Origin: Streptomyces flavidovirens DSM 40150
GTDB taxonomy: Bacteria > Actinomycetota > Actinomycetes > Streptomycetales > Streptomycetaceae
DNA length: 64,000 bases
Direction of reading: 5' to 3'
NCBI RefSeq assembly: GCF_000429085.1
Contig: NZ_AUBE01000020.1
Coordinates: 62,001 to 126,000 of the forward strand
The translations under genes and the position numbers were made by a program. The stretch's first letter is position 1. The number at the start of each line of letters is the position of its first letter. Shown piece by piece: positions 49,532-58,626 of the stretch. Under the pieces are notes generated by a model that saw only the letters and a list, made by a program, of their open reading frames with translations, was not told the origin of the DNA and ran no database searches.

Positions 49532-50677
49532 TCAGAGCCAGTCGCGGCGCTTGAATACCACGTACAGACTGCCGCACACCATGGCCATCAGCGCCAGTGC
49601 GAAGGGGTAGCCGAGGAACCAGCCGAGTTCGGGCATGTGGTCGAAGTTCATGCCGTAAATGGTGCCGACCAGGGTCGGCGCGAAGAGGATCGCCGCCCAG
49701 GACGAGATCTTCTTGATCTCCTCGTTCTGGGCGTGGCTGGCCCGGGCCAGCTGTTTCATCTCCTCGTTCTGCTGCTGGGTGACCAGGGTGGCGTTGACGG
49801 CGAGGATGTCTTGCAGGGCCAGGCGGAAGCCGTCGACGCGTTCGGTGACGTGGGTGGCGTGGTCGGCCACATCGCGCAGGTAGCGGCGCAGCTCCTCGTC
49901 GATGCCGTACTTCTCGAACCCGGCCGAGAGCCCGTCCAGGATCCGGGCCAGAGGGCGGGTGGCACGCTGGAACTCCACCACCTCGCGGGAGAGTTCGTAG
50001 ATCCGGCGGGAGACCTTCGGGTCGCCGCTGAAGACTTCGGTCTCGATCTCGTCGACGTCGTTCTCCACGCCGGCGACCACGGGTGCGTAGCCGTCTACGA
50101 CCGCGTCGAGGATCGCGTACAGCACGGATTCGGGGCCGCGCTTGAGCAGGTCAGGACTGCCCTCCATGCGGCGCCGGACCGCCGCCAGGTCGGGGGCGGC
50201 ACCGTGGCGGACGGTGATCACGAAGTCGGGCCCGACGAAGATGTGCAGCTCGCCGAAGTCGACTTCCTCGGCGTCGTCCAGGTAGCGGGCGGCGCGCAGG
50301 ACCACAAACAGGGTGTCGCCGTACCGTTCCAGCTTGGGACGCTGATGCGCCTCCAGGGCGTCTTCAACGGCAAGCGGGTGCAGGTCGAACTCTTCGGCGA
50401 CGGAGAGCAGCTCGGCCTCGGTGGGCCGGTGCAGGCCGATCCACGCCATCCCGCCGTCCGCCTCACGGAGCTTGCCGAAGGTTTCCGCGAGCGAGTCATG
50501 GGTGCTGGTGCGGACCCCGTCGTGGTAGATCGCGGCAGTGACCACGCTGCTTGCACGGGGAAGCTGCTGCCCGGCCTGCTCGGCCGGCGCCGGCTGCCCG
50601 GCAGCGGGGCCGGGCCCGGCGGGGCGCTGGACGGGCTTGGTGAACGCGCGCAGGGCACGACGACGACGCTCGGACAC
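49532..50677 (-). CDS. corA: CorA-family magnesium/cobalt transporter, copy 1
   Basis: 381 aa from GTG at 50677, with GGAGGA 9 nt upstream. Pentameric channel-like transporter. The large N-terminal cytoplasmic domain (WIGLHRPTEAELLSVAEEFD, HPLAVEDALEAHQRPKLERY) leads to a long helix and two membrane helices. The selectivity motif is YGMNF, followed by the loop HMPELGWFLGY with the MPEL signature. A 45-residue N-terminal Pro/Ala-rich extension precedes the conserved core. It is divergent from a second CorA gene (about 45-50% alike by eye). Its mRNA leader contains a candidate peptide and stem-loop. Confidence 0.93.
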   Translation of the reverse strand: MSERRRRALRAFTKPVQRPAGPGPAAGQPAPAEQAGQQLPRASSVVTAAIYHDGVRTSTHDSLAETFGKLREADGGMAWIGLHRPTEAELLSVAEEFDLHPLAVEDALEAHQRPKLERYGDTLFVVLRAARYLDDAEEVDFGELHIFVGPDFVITVRHGAAPDLAAVRRRMEGSPDLLKRGPESVLYAILDAVVDGYAPVVAGVENDVDEIETEVFSGDPKVSRRIYELSREVVEFQRATRPLARILDGLSAGFEKYGIDEELRRYLRDVADHATHVTERVDGFRLALQDILAVNATLVTQQQNEEMKQLARASHAQNEEIKKISSWAAILFAPTLVGTIYGMNFDHMPELGWFLGYPFALALMAMVCGSLYVVFKRRDWL

Positions 50678-50752
50678 GACAAAGTCCTCCGCAGGCAGGG
50701 GTGGAAGGCCGTAGGGATGCGCGAGGGCACGCCGCAGACGCCGCCTGCGAAT

Positions 50753-50769
50753 CCCGGCTACGAGCCGGG
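50753..50769 (-). promoter_or_regulatory. Stem-loop overlapping the stop of the candidate corA leader peptide
   Basis: CCCGGCT and AGCCGGG form a perfect 7-bp stem with a 3-nt loop. The leader stop codon (TAG) spans the loop and the 3' arm, so ribosomes finishing the leader would disturb this hairpin. The remaining 323-bp inter-corA region holds a TATACC/GGTATA palindrome near 50866-50873, possibly a -10 for either side, and little else. Confidence 0.5.
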
Positions 50770-50814
50770 CGTGGCAGCGTCCCGCGGCGCACGACTGGGA
50801 GGTTCACCACTCAT
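50758..50814 (-). CDS. Candidate leader peptide upstream of corA copy 1
   Basis: An 18-codon frame, MSGEPPSRAPRDAATPGS, then TAG. It starts from ATG at 50814 with AGGTGA 8 nt upstream. Four of the 18 residues are proline, including a Pro-Pro. It lies 81 bp before the corA start on the same strand. Short Pro-containing leaders control Mg transporter genes in enterobacteria (mgtL for mgtA). An M-box-like riboswitch is an alternative reading, because AGGTGAG and GCTGCCAC blocks occur in the same leader. No covariation is available to decide. Confidence 0.4.
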   Translation of the reverse strand: MSGEPPSRAPRDAATPGS

Positions 50815-50999
50815 CGTGGAACTCACCTGCCTTTCGGATGCGTACGGAACTGAGCCATTGAGCAGGGTATACCCGCCGCGTGACGCTCCGGCCCGGTAGC
50901 GGGGGCCATCACACGGTCCCAGTGCCTGGGGGGGTGGTCACATCGGTGCTGGCGGGCAGGTTGCCCCCCTACCGGTCGGACGCGGACAAGAGGAAGCGC

Positions 51000-52037
51000 A
51001 TGGCGGCGCAGAAGGACAGCAAGGACGGCGCGGGTCTGCCGTCGGCGGTGGTGGACTGCGCTCTGTACGAGGGCGGGCGCCGCGTTCCCGGTCAGGTGAG
51101 CCTGGACACGGTCATGAAGCGGATAGACCCGCGGGGTGGACGCTTCGCGTGGATCGGTCTGTACGAGCCCACCGCGGAGCAGCTCCAGCAGGTCGCCGAG
51201 GCTTTCGACCTGCATCCCCTCGCCGTCGAGGACGCCGTCCATGCCCACCAGCGGCCCAAGCTGGAGCAGTACGGCGACATGCTGTTCCTGGTCCTGAAGA
51301 CCATCGTCTACGTCGACCACGAGAAGGTCACCGCGACCAGCGAGATCGTCGACACCGGGGAAATCATGGTCTTCGCCGGGCCCGGCTTCACGATCACCGT
51401 CCGCCACGGCAGCGCCCCGCCCCTCGACGTCGTACGCAGCCAGCTCCAGGACGACCCCCAGCAACTGGGCCGCGGGCCCGCCGCCGTCCTCCACGCGATC
51501 GCCGACATGGTCGTCGACCGCTACGTCGAGGTCGCCGACGCCTTCGCCGGCGACGTCGACACCCTGGAAAGCGAAGTCTTCTCCCCCGGCCTTCCGGTCG
51601 ACGCCGGGCGCATCTACCAGCTCAAGCGGGAACTCCTCGAATTCAAGCGCGCCGTCATGCCCCTCGCTCCCGCCCTGCAACGCCTCAGCGAGGGATCGCT
51701 CCCGCAGGTCACGCCGAAGGTGGCCACCTACTTCCGCGACGTGGCCGACCACCACCAGCGGGTCAGTGAGCAGATCCTCACCTTCGACGAACTCGTCACC
51801 GGCATGCTCAGCGCCGCCATCGCCCAGCTCGGCGTCCAGCAGAACGCCGACATGCGCCGCATCAGCGCCTGGGCCGCCCTCATCGCCGTCCCCACCATGG
51901 TCGTCGGCGTCTACGGCATGAACTTCGAGTACATGCCCGAACTGGGGTCCCCCTATGGCTACCCGGCCGTCCTCACCGTCATCGCCGTCGCCTGCACCGT
52001 TATCTACCGGGCCTTGCGCCGCAACAAATGGCTGTGA
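51000..52037 (+). CDS. corA: CorA-family magnesium/cobalt transporter, copy 2
   Basis: 345 aa from ATG at 51000, with AGAGGAAG 3 nt upstream. The same architecture as copy 1 but without the Pro-rich extension: WIGLYEPTAEQLQQVAEAFD, HPLAVEDAVHAHQRPKLEQY, the coiled helix (YQLKRELLEFKRAVMPLAPA), and two C-terminal membrane helices around YGMNFEYMPELG. Codon use is noticeably C-ending and the coding strand is C-rich, unlike copy 1 read on its own coding strand. The two genes start 322 bp apart, head to head. Confidence 0.93.
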   Translation: MAAQKDSKDGAGLPSAVVDCALYEGGRRVPGQVSLDTVMKRIDPRGGRFAWIGLYEPTAEQLQQVAEAFDLHPLAVEDAVHAHQRPKLEQYGDMLFLVLKTIVYVDHEKVTATSEIVDTGEIMVFAGPGFTITVRHGSAPPLDVVRSQLQDDPQQLGRGPAAVLHAIADMVVDRYVEVADAFAGDVDTLESEVFSPGLPVDAGRIYQLKRELLEFKRAVMPLAPALQRLSEGSLPQVTPKVATYFRDVADHHQRVSEQILTFDELVTGMLSAAIAQLGVQQNADMRRISAWAALIAVPTMVVGVYGMNFEYMPELGSPYGYPAVLTVIAVACTVIYRALRRNKWL

Positions 52038-52121
52038 CGCGCCGGGTCCGCGATTCCCACCGCAAAAGCCTCCCTCCGGCGGGGCGCCCGGTCGGGCCGG
52101 AGCCGCCATATGGGCTGCGGC

Positions 52122-52727
52122 TCAGAGCGGGTCGTAGCCCAGGTCGTCGTCCGTCGCTTCGCCCTCTTCTTCGAGGGCGCGTCTGACCACCCGCAGGGCC
52201 ATGCCCTCGGGGTACCCCTTGCGGGCCAGCATGCCGACGAGGCGGCGCATCCGGCGGTCGCGCTCCAGGCCGCGGGTGGAACGGAGCCGGCCGGCCACGA
52301 GCTCGCGGGCCCTGTCTTCCTCCTGGTCGGAGTCGAGCCGACCCATCGCGTCGTCGATCAGGGTGGGGGCGACTCCCTTGTTCCGCAACTCCCGTGCGAG
52401 CGCACGCCGGGCGAGGCCCCGGCCGTGGTGGCGGGACTCCACCCAGGCGTCCGCGAAGGCCGCGTCGTCGATGAGCCCGACCTCCTCGAAGCGGGACAGC
52501 ACCTCGTCCGACACGTCGTCCGGGATGCCACGCTTCGCAAGGGCGTCCGCGAGCTGGTTTCGGGTGCGGGCGGTTCCGGTGAGCAGCCGCAGACAGATCG
52601 CCCGCGCCTGCTCACCCGGATCCTGAGGCGGCAGCCCCTTCCCGGCCCTCGACGGGGCGGGGCTGCCGCTGTCCTCGGCACCCATGCCTTCGCTTGCGTT
52701 TCCCGGCCAGTCCGTTCTCCGGGTCAC
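52122..52727 (-). CDS. recX: Regulatory protein RecX
   Basis: 201 aa from GTG at 52727, 3 bp after the recA stop. RecX caps or disassembles RecA filaments. Helical repeats: ARAICLRLLTGTARTRNQLA, GLIDDAAFADAWVESRHHGR and RRALARELRNKGVAPTLIDD. The N-terminal 35 residues are polar and non-conserved. Close spacing with recA implies one transcript with RecX kept at a lower level. Confidence 0.94.
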   Translation of the reverse strand: MTRRTDWPGNASEGMGAEDSGSPAPSRAGKGLPPQDPGEQARAICLRLLTGTARTRNQLADALAKRGIPDDVSDEVLSRFEEVGLIDDAAFADAWVESRHHGRGLARRALARELRNKGVAPTLIDDAMGRLDSDQEEDRARELVAGRLRSTRGLERDRRMRRLVGMLARKGYPEGMALRVVRRALEEEGEATDDDLGYDPL

Positions 52728-52730
52728 GGT

Positions 52731-53855
<1,125 letters not shown>

Positions 53856-53944
53856 GGGTTCCACCCGATTTGCTTGAGTCGATCGCTTCACGTCAAAGAC
53901 GCTATCTCCTGCCACTGACAACGCGTCCCGGCGCCGTCCTGACC

Positions 53945-53953
53945 TGTGGATAA
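53945..53953 (-). promoter_or_regulatory. Single perfect DnaA-box match in the recA leader
   Basis: TTATCCACA on the recA coding strand, between the predicted promoter and the start codon. It is the only other perfect match I saw in the window besides the pair near recQ. Confidence 0.45.
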
Positions 53954-53985
53954 ACCCTCGCAGCTACCCGGCCAGGACCCCATGA

Positions 53986-54011
53986 GAATGGATGTTCGAT
54001 TTCAGTGTCAA
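53986..54011 (-). promoter_or_regulatory. recA promoter with SOS box
   Basis: On the recA strand, TTGACA (54006-54011) is a perfect -35. GAACATCCATTC (53986-53997) follows and fits GAAC-N4-GTTC with one mismatch, so LexA would sit between -35 and -10. The -10 is less certain (near 53985-53990). The same GAACATCCATTC site is, to my knowledge, the one described at Streptomyces recA. Confidence 0.75.
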
Positions 54012-54035
54012 GCGCACCACGCCACCGGAGCAGGG

Positions 54036-55361
54036 TCAGGCGTCGCCGCCGGCGTCCGAGTCCGAGGGCGGCGGCGTCCGGCCTGTGCGCGCCGCCTGCC
54101 GGGGTTCGTGGCGCAGCGTGCGGCGCAGGCGTTCCAGGATCGAGGTGCCGCGGCGCCGCGGGTGTCGCCCGTGGACACGCGGGTCGTCCGTCACGTCGTA
54201 CCGCTTCACATACGCACCCAGGAAGGCCTGCAGCGTCGCGACCGCCGGAATCGCGATCAGCGCGCCGATGGCTCCCATCAGGGCCGTGCCCGCGACGACC
54301 GAGCCGAAGGCGACCGCAGGGTGGATGTCGACGGTCTTGGACGTCAGCTTGGGCTGCAGTACGTAGTTTTCGAACTGCTGGTAGACGACGACGAATCCGA
54401 GCACCCACAGCGCGTACCAGGGGTTGACGGTGAAGGCGATCAGCATCGGCAGTGCGCCCGCCAGGTACGTACCGATCGTCGGAATGAACTGAGAGATCAC
54501 CCCCACCCACACCGCGAGGGCGGGCGCGTACGGCACGTCGAGGATCAGCAGGAGGACGTAGTGCGAGACACCGGAGATCAGCGCCATCAGGCCGCGCGAG
54601 TAGATGTAGCCGCCGGTCTTGTCGACCGCGATCTCCCAGGCGCGCAGCACCTCGGCCTGGCGGGCGGGCGGCAGTACGGAGCACAGGGCGCGGCGCAGGC
54701 GGGGTCCGTCGGCGGCGAAGTAGAAGGAGAACAGGAAGATCGTCAGGAGCTGGAACAGTCCGCCGAGCACGGTCGCCGACACGTCCAGGACGCCGGTCGC
54801 GCTGTTCTGTACGTACTTCCGCAGCCAGTCGGAGTTCAGGACGCTGTCCTGGACCTCGACCCGCGAGAGCTCCGTGTGGAAGGTGTTGTTGATCCAGTTG
54901 ATCACTTGGTCGAGGTACTTCGGGAAATCCTCGACCATCTCGATGATCTGGCCGGCCAGCATCGAGCCGAGCAGTACGACGAATCCGATGCCCACGGCCA
55001 GCACCCCGATGAACACCACGAAGGTGGCGAGGCCGCGGCGCATGCCATGGGCCGCCATCCGGCCGACGGCGGGTTCGATCGCGAGGGCCAGGAAGAAGGC
55101 GATCAGGATGTTGAGCAGCAGTCCTACGAGCTGGTGGAAAGCCCAGTAGCCGAGCTGGAAGCAGGCGTAGAGCGCGAGCGCGAGCACCATGGCGCGCGGC
55201 AGCCACCGGGGCATGCCTGCCCGGCCGCTGTCGGCTGCCGGGGGTGCGGGCGGCGGAGCGGTCGGCGAGTCTTCTGGCCTGGCAGGCTCGTCAGTGGATG
55301 CCACGGGTTCAGTCTGGCCCATGCCTGTGACATCGCGCCCGCTCCCCCCTGCGGCCTGCAC
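54036..55361 (-). CDS. AI-2E family transporter
   Basis: 441 aa from GTG at 55361, one base after the DUF3046 stop; an ATG at 55322 is an alternative. Polytopic membrane protein of the PerM/AI-2E exporter family, with about eight helices: LVGLLLNILIAFFLALAIEP, FVVFIGVLAVGIGFVVLL, LLTIFLFSFYFAADG, and LGFVVVYQQFENYVLQPKL with the family signature. The N-terminal 50 residues are Pro/Ala-rich and the C-terminal 60 are basic and Ser/Pro-rich, both cytoplasmic. Substrate unknown; the AI-2 label is by family. Its end is 25 bp from the recA -35. Confidence 0.88.
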   Translation of the reverse strand: MQAAGGSGRDVTGMGQTEPVASTDEPARPEDSPTAPPPAPPAADSGRAGMPRWLPRAMVLALALYACFQLGYWAFHQLVGLLLNILIAFFLALAIEPAVGRMAAHGMRRGLATFVVFIGVLAVGIGFVVLLGSMLAGQIIEMVEDFPKYLDQVINWINNTFHTELSRVEVQDSVLNSDWLRKYVQNSATGVLDVSATVLGGLFQLLTIFLFSFYFAADGPRLRRALCSVLPPARQAEVLRAWEIAVDKTGGYIYSRGLMALISGVSHYVLLLILDVPYAPALAVWVGVISQFIPTIGTYLAGALPMLIAFTVNPWYALWVLGFVVVYQQFENYVLQPKLTSKTVDIHPAVAFGSVVAGTALMGAIGALIAIPAVATLQAFLGAYVKRYDVTDDPRVHGRHPRRRGTSILERLRRTLRHEPRQAARTGRTPPPSDSDAGGDA

Positions 55362-55362
55362 G

Positions 55363-55557
55363 TCAGCGCTTGTCCGCGGGCACGTCCATGGCGGCGCAGA
55401 CGGCGCGCCAGACGGTCTTCGCTTCCCAGCCGGCGTCCAGCGCCTGGTGCACCGTACGACCGCCGAGCTCGGCCATCACATGGTCGCGGGCGAAGGAATC
55501 GGCGTACGCCTCGCCGAAGTGCTCCGCCATCCGCTCCCAGAAAATCGTCAACCGCAT
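55363..55557 (-). CDS. DUF3046 domain-containing protein
   Basis: 64 aa. RLTIFWERMAEHFGEAYADS and HVMAELGGRTVHQALDAGWE, with WRAVCAAMDVPADKR at the end, is the full DUF3046 family. This small actinobacterial protein is habitually found near recA-recX. Function unknown. Its stop is immediately followed by the GTG start of the transporter gene. Confidence 0.92.
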   Translation of the reverse strand: MRLTIFWERMAEHFGEAYADSFARDHVMAELGGRTVHQALDAGWEAKTVWRAVCAAMDVPADKR

Positions 55558-55636
55558 GACTCCAGTATCGCGCCCCTGAGAGTGCAGCCCTGCGCGTGGA
55601 GCTTGCCGAGGGCGCTTTCCGTTCTACGGTCGTTCC

Positions 55637-56551
55637 ATGGCTGGATCCGGAGCATCCCCCCTCGCACGCGCCGAGCAGTTCGTCTGGCTGACGGCCCGTG
55701 TGCTCGAACAGCGGCACTTCGCCCACCACTTCCTGGAGGGCAGTGCCGACGCGGTCGAAACGGCGCTCGCCCCGTACCAGGGTGAGGACGGCGGCTACGG
55801 CTACGCGCTGGAACCAGATCTGCGCGGTCCCGTGAGCCAGCCGCTGCACGTCGCGCACGCGCTGCGTGTCCTCGATTCCATCGGCCGCTGCGAAGGCCCG
55901 CGGGTGGAGCGGATGTGCCGCTATCTGTCGGACGTGTCGACGAGGGAGGGGGCGCTGCCCGCGGTGCACCCTTCGCTGCGCGGCTATCCGGCCGCGCCGT
56001 TCGTCCCGGTCGTCGACGATCCTCCGGGGGACCTCCTGGCGACGGGGCCGGTGGTGGGGCTGCTGCACCGCAATGAGGTGTGGCACGCGTGGCTCTTCAG
56101 GGCCACCGACTTCTGCTGGGCCGCCGTCGAGGCGCTGGAGGAGTCCCATCCGTACGAGGTCCAGGCGGCGGTCGCCTTCCTGGACGGTGTGCCCGACCGG
56201 ACGCGGGCCGAGGCCGCCGCGGACCGGCTCGGCCGGCTGGTGCGCGAGCAGCGGCTCGTGGTGCTGGACCCGGCGCGGGCCGGGGAGCAGCCGGTCGCCG
56301 CCGGGTACGCGCCGGGCGAGCACCACTTCGCCTACGACTACGCCCGTACGCCGGGATCGCTCGCGCGTCGCTGGTTCAGCGACGCGGAGATGAGCCGCTC
56401 GCTGGACTTCCTCGCGGCCGCGCAGCGGGAGGACGGGGGCTGGCCGATCCGCTGGCGGGAGTGGGCGCCGGGGGCGGCCCTTGAGTCACGTCCGGTCGTG
56501 ACGATCGGGGCACTGCTGACGCTGCGGGCGTACGGACGCGTCATCGGCTGA
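55637..56551 (+). CDS. Conserved hypothetical protein, alpha-toroid-like
   Basis: 304 aa. Repeating helical units with QGEDGGYGYALEPDLRGPVS and AAQREDGGWPIRWREWAPGA suggest a prenyltransferase/squalene-cyclase-like alpha-toroid. The QxxDGGW-type QW motif occurs twice. No DxDD or zinc site is visible, so no cyclase or transferase activity can be assigned. It is divergent from DUF3046 and stands alone. Confidence 0.75.
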   Translation: MAGSGASPLARAEQFVWLTARVLEQRHFAHHFLEGSADAVETALAPYQGEDGGYGYALEPDLRGPVSQPLHVAHALRVLDSIGRCEGPRVERMCRYLSDVSTREGALPAVHPSLRGYPAAPFVPVVDDPPGDLLATGPVVGLLHRNEVWHAWLFRATDFCWAAVEALEESHPYEVQAAVAFLDGVPDRTRAEAAADRLGRLVREQRLVVLDPARAGEQPVAAGYAPGEHHFAYDYARTPGSLARRWFSDAEMSRSLDFLAAAQREDGGWPIRWREWAPGAALESRPVVTIGALLTLRAYGRVIG

Positions 56552-56600
56552 CACCGGCGTGGTGACGTCCCGCGGCAGGGCTGCGGGACGTCACGGCACG

Positions 56601-56909
56601 TCAGCCGCTGACCGCCCGTACACCGGCGGTGACGACCACGGCGGCCCCCACCACGACGAGGAAGGGGGCGCGCAGGACAAGCGCGAGCGCCGCCGCTGCG
56701 AGTCCCGCGCCCCTCGCGTCGAGCATCAGTTGCTGACCGGTGCTGAACGTCTGCTGGGCGGTGAGCGCGGCCAGCAGGGCCACGGGCAGCAGGGCGGCCA
56801 GCCGCTTCACGAGCGGGCGTTCCAGGGCCCCCGCCGGCACCAGCAGGCCGAGCAGTTTGACGAGATAGCAGCCGATGGCCGTGGCACCGATCGCGATCCA
56901 GACGCTCAT
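56601..56909 (-). CDS. azlD: AzlD-family branched-chain amino-acid exporter subunit
   Basis: 102 aa, four hydrophobic helices (WIAIGATAIGCYLVKLLGLL, LAALLPVALLAALTAQQTF, GAGLAAAALALVLRAPFLVV, VVGAAVVVTAGVRAV). The second gene of the azlC-azlD pair, overlapping azlC by 4 bp. Such pairs export branched-chain amino acids or analogues. Confidence 0.88.
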   Translation of the reverse strand: MSVWIAIGATAIGCYLVKLLGLLVPAGALERPLVKRLAALLPVALLAALTAQQTFSTGQQLMLDARGAGLAAAALALVLRAPFLVVVGAAVVVTAGVRAVSG

Positions 56910-57655
56910 CGGCCTTCCTCCTTCTCGGTGCGGCCTGCCCTGCGGCCCTGTACGCAGAGCACAGCGGGGGCGGCGAGGGCGGCGACGAGCACCGGCACGC
57001 CCGCGGGAAGTACCGGCAGCAACCCGACGGCCAGGAGCACGGCAAGGCCCGCCACGGCCCGTTCCATGCCGGTACGGAGCATGGGCGCCAGCAGTGCGAG
57101 GAAGACAGCGGGGCTTGCGGCGTCAAGGCCCCACGCGTCGGTGTCACCGAGGGCCTCCGCACCCACGGCCCCCACCAGGGTGGTGAGGTTCCACAGCACG
57201 TACAGGGTCAGTCCCGTGACGGTGAAGCCGAGCCGGGCGCTGCGGCGCGAGGGCTGCGCGAGCGTCACTGCTGTGGTCTCGTCGATCACCCAGTGCGCGG
57301 CGAAAGGGCGTACGAATCGGGGCAGGGCCAGCAGCTGGGACAGCCGCAGCCCGTAGAAGGCATTGCGTACGCCGAGGAAGAAGGCGCCCGCGGCGGCGGT
57401 GAACGGATTGCCGCCCGCCGCGAGGGCGCCGACGAGCGCGAACTGTGAGGCCCCCGTGAACACGAGGAGGCTGAGCGCGCAGGTCTGGAGGAGGGTGAGG
57501 CCCGATCCCGCGGAGGTCACGCCGAAGGCAAAGCCGGAGAGTCCGACGGCGACGCCCACGCCGAGCGCGTCACGGACGACCGCGCTGTCCGGTTTGGCCG
57601 CGGCTGGTTCTGTACGTATAGCCGGGGGTGCTGTCTGTGCTGTCTGTTCTGCCAC
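56906..57655 (-). CDS. azlC: AzlC-family branched-chain amino-acid exporter subunit
   Basis: 249 aa. The start is taken as GTG at 57655, the first in-frame start after the AraC gene stop at 57666; no good ribosome site is visible, which suggests translational coupling. AzlC motifs: FAFGVTSAGSGLTLLQTCAL, LLVFTGASQFALVGALAAGG, FLGVRNAFYGLRLSQLL and AAHWVIDETTAV. Six or so membrane helices. The adjacent AraC gene reads in the same direction, so it may regulate the pair. Confidence 0.9.
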   Translation of the reverse strand: MAEQTAQTAPPAIRTEPAAAKPDSAVVRDALGVGVAVGLSGFAFGVTSAGSGLTLLQTCALSLLVFTGASQFALVGALAAGGNPFTAAAGAFFLGVRNAFYGLRLSQLLALPRFVRPFAAHWVIDETTAVTLAQPSRRSARLGFTVTGLTLYVLWNLTTLVGAVGAEALGDTDAWGLDAASPAVFLALLAPMLRTGMERAVAGLAVLLAVGLLPVLPAGVPVLVAALAAPAVLCVQGRRAGRTEKEEGR

Positions 57656-57665
57656 GTCCGGGACA

Positions 57666-58535
57666 CTACGACGGGCGGCCACGACCCGTCTTGTACGTTC
57701 TTGCGCGCTCCCGCTGATAGGCGCCGGGCGGCACCCCGACAATCCGGGTGAAGTGCCGGTTCAGATGCGGCTGATCGCTGAACCCGACGGCGGCGGCGGC
57801 CTCCACCGGGGCCGTGCCGGCTTCCAGGAGGCGCCGGGCGCTGCGCACGCGCGCATTGGTGAGCCAGGTGTGCGGCGGCATGCCGTACGCCGACTTGAAC
57901 GCGCGCAGGAGCGCGAACGGGCCGGTCCCGAGTTCGTTCGCGAGCTGTTCCAGGGAGGGGGGCTTCACCATGCGTTCCTCGAGAAGGTTCTTCGCGAGCG
58001 CCGCCGTACGGGCGCCCGCCGCCGCCGGCGTACGTGCGGGCAGCGTCTGGCCGTGCCGCCGCAGCAGTCTGGCCACGGCGACACGCAGCAGGCTGTCGGC
58101 GGCGAGCGCGTTGCCCTCCTCGGCCGCCGTGTGCACCGCGCGGATGAGGCGCGCGGTGTCGGCGTCCTCGACGATGGTCTCGGCGAAACCGGCCGTTCCG
58201 CGCAGGCTCGTCGTCTCCTCGGCGATGGCGGCGACCACCTGCGCCGAGGGGTACAGGGTGGCGTACGACCATCCCTCGGGCACGCCCGCGCGGGCCGAGT
58301 GCGGCACCTCCGGATTGATCATGACGACGGTGCCCGGACGGGCCCTGATCGTGCCCTGCGGCATCACCACGTCCTCGATTCCGCGGAAGACCGCGCCGAA
58401 GACGAACCCCTCATGGCTGTGCCGCGAGAACGAGTGGCGCACGTAGCGGGCCCGGAGCAGGTCGAGGCCGGGGACCCCCGGGTACTGCCAGTGTCGCGCC
58501 CACTCGTCCGCGTTCCGCGCCTGCGTCATCGCCAT
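57666..58535 (-). CDS. AraC-family transcriptional regulator
   Basis: 289 aa from ATG at 58535. An N-terminal cupin-like sensing domain (HSHEGFVFGAVFRGIEDVVM, PEVPHSARAGVPEGWSYATL) and a C-terminal double helix-turn-helix (LEQLANELGTGPFALLRAFK, GMPPHTWLTNARVRSARRLL, AAVGFSDQPHLNRHFTRIVG). This is the subgroup commonly found just before azlCD. It should sense an amino-acid-like ligand; inference only. Confidence 0.9.
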   Translation of the reverse strand: MAMTQARNADEWARHWQYPGVPGLDLLRARYVRHSFSRHSHEGFVFGAVFRGIEDVVMPQGTIRARPGTVVMINPEVPHSARAGVPEGWSYATLYPSAQVVAAIAEETTSLRGTAGFAETIVEDADTARLIRAVHTAAEEGNALAADSLLRVAVARLLRRHGQTLPARTPAAAGARTAALAKNLLEERMVKPPSLEQLANELGTGPFALLRAFKSAYGMPPHTWLTNARVRSARRLLEAGTAPVEAAAAVGFSDQPHLNRHFTRIVGVPPGAYQRERARTYKTGRGRPS

Positions 58536-58626
58536 AAGGCCATTCTGCGTCCGTGCCACGAGCCGCTGACCTGCGCGTCCATGTCCTGGACGCCCGTTGT
58601 CAGTGGTCGGGTGCACGATGGGGGAC

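Noticed and set aside
50866..50885. tRNA-like sequence near GGGTATACCCTGCTCAATGG on the minus strand
   Set aside because: It resembles the D-loop of a tRNA gene by chance; no acceptor stem, anticodon arm or T-loop can be formed around it.
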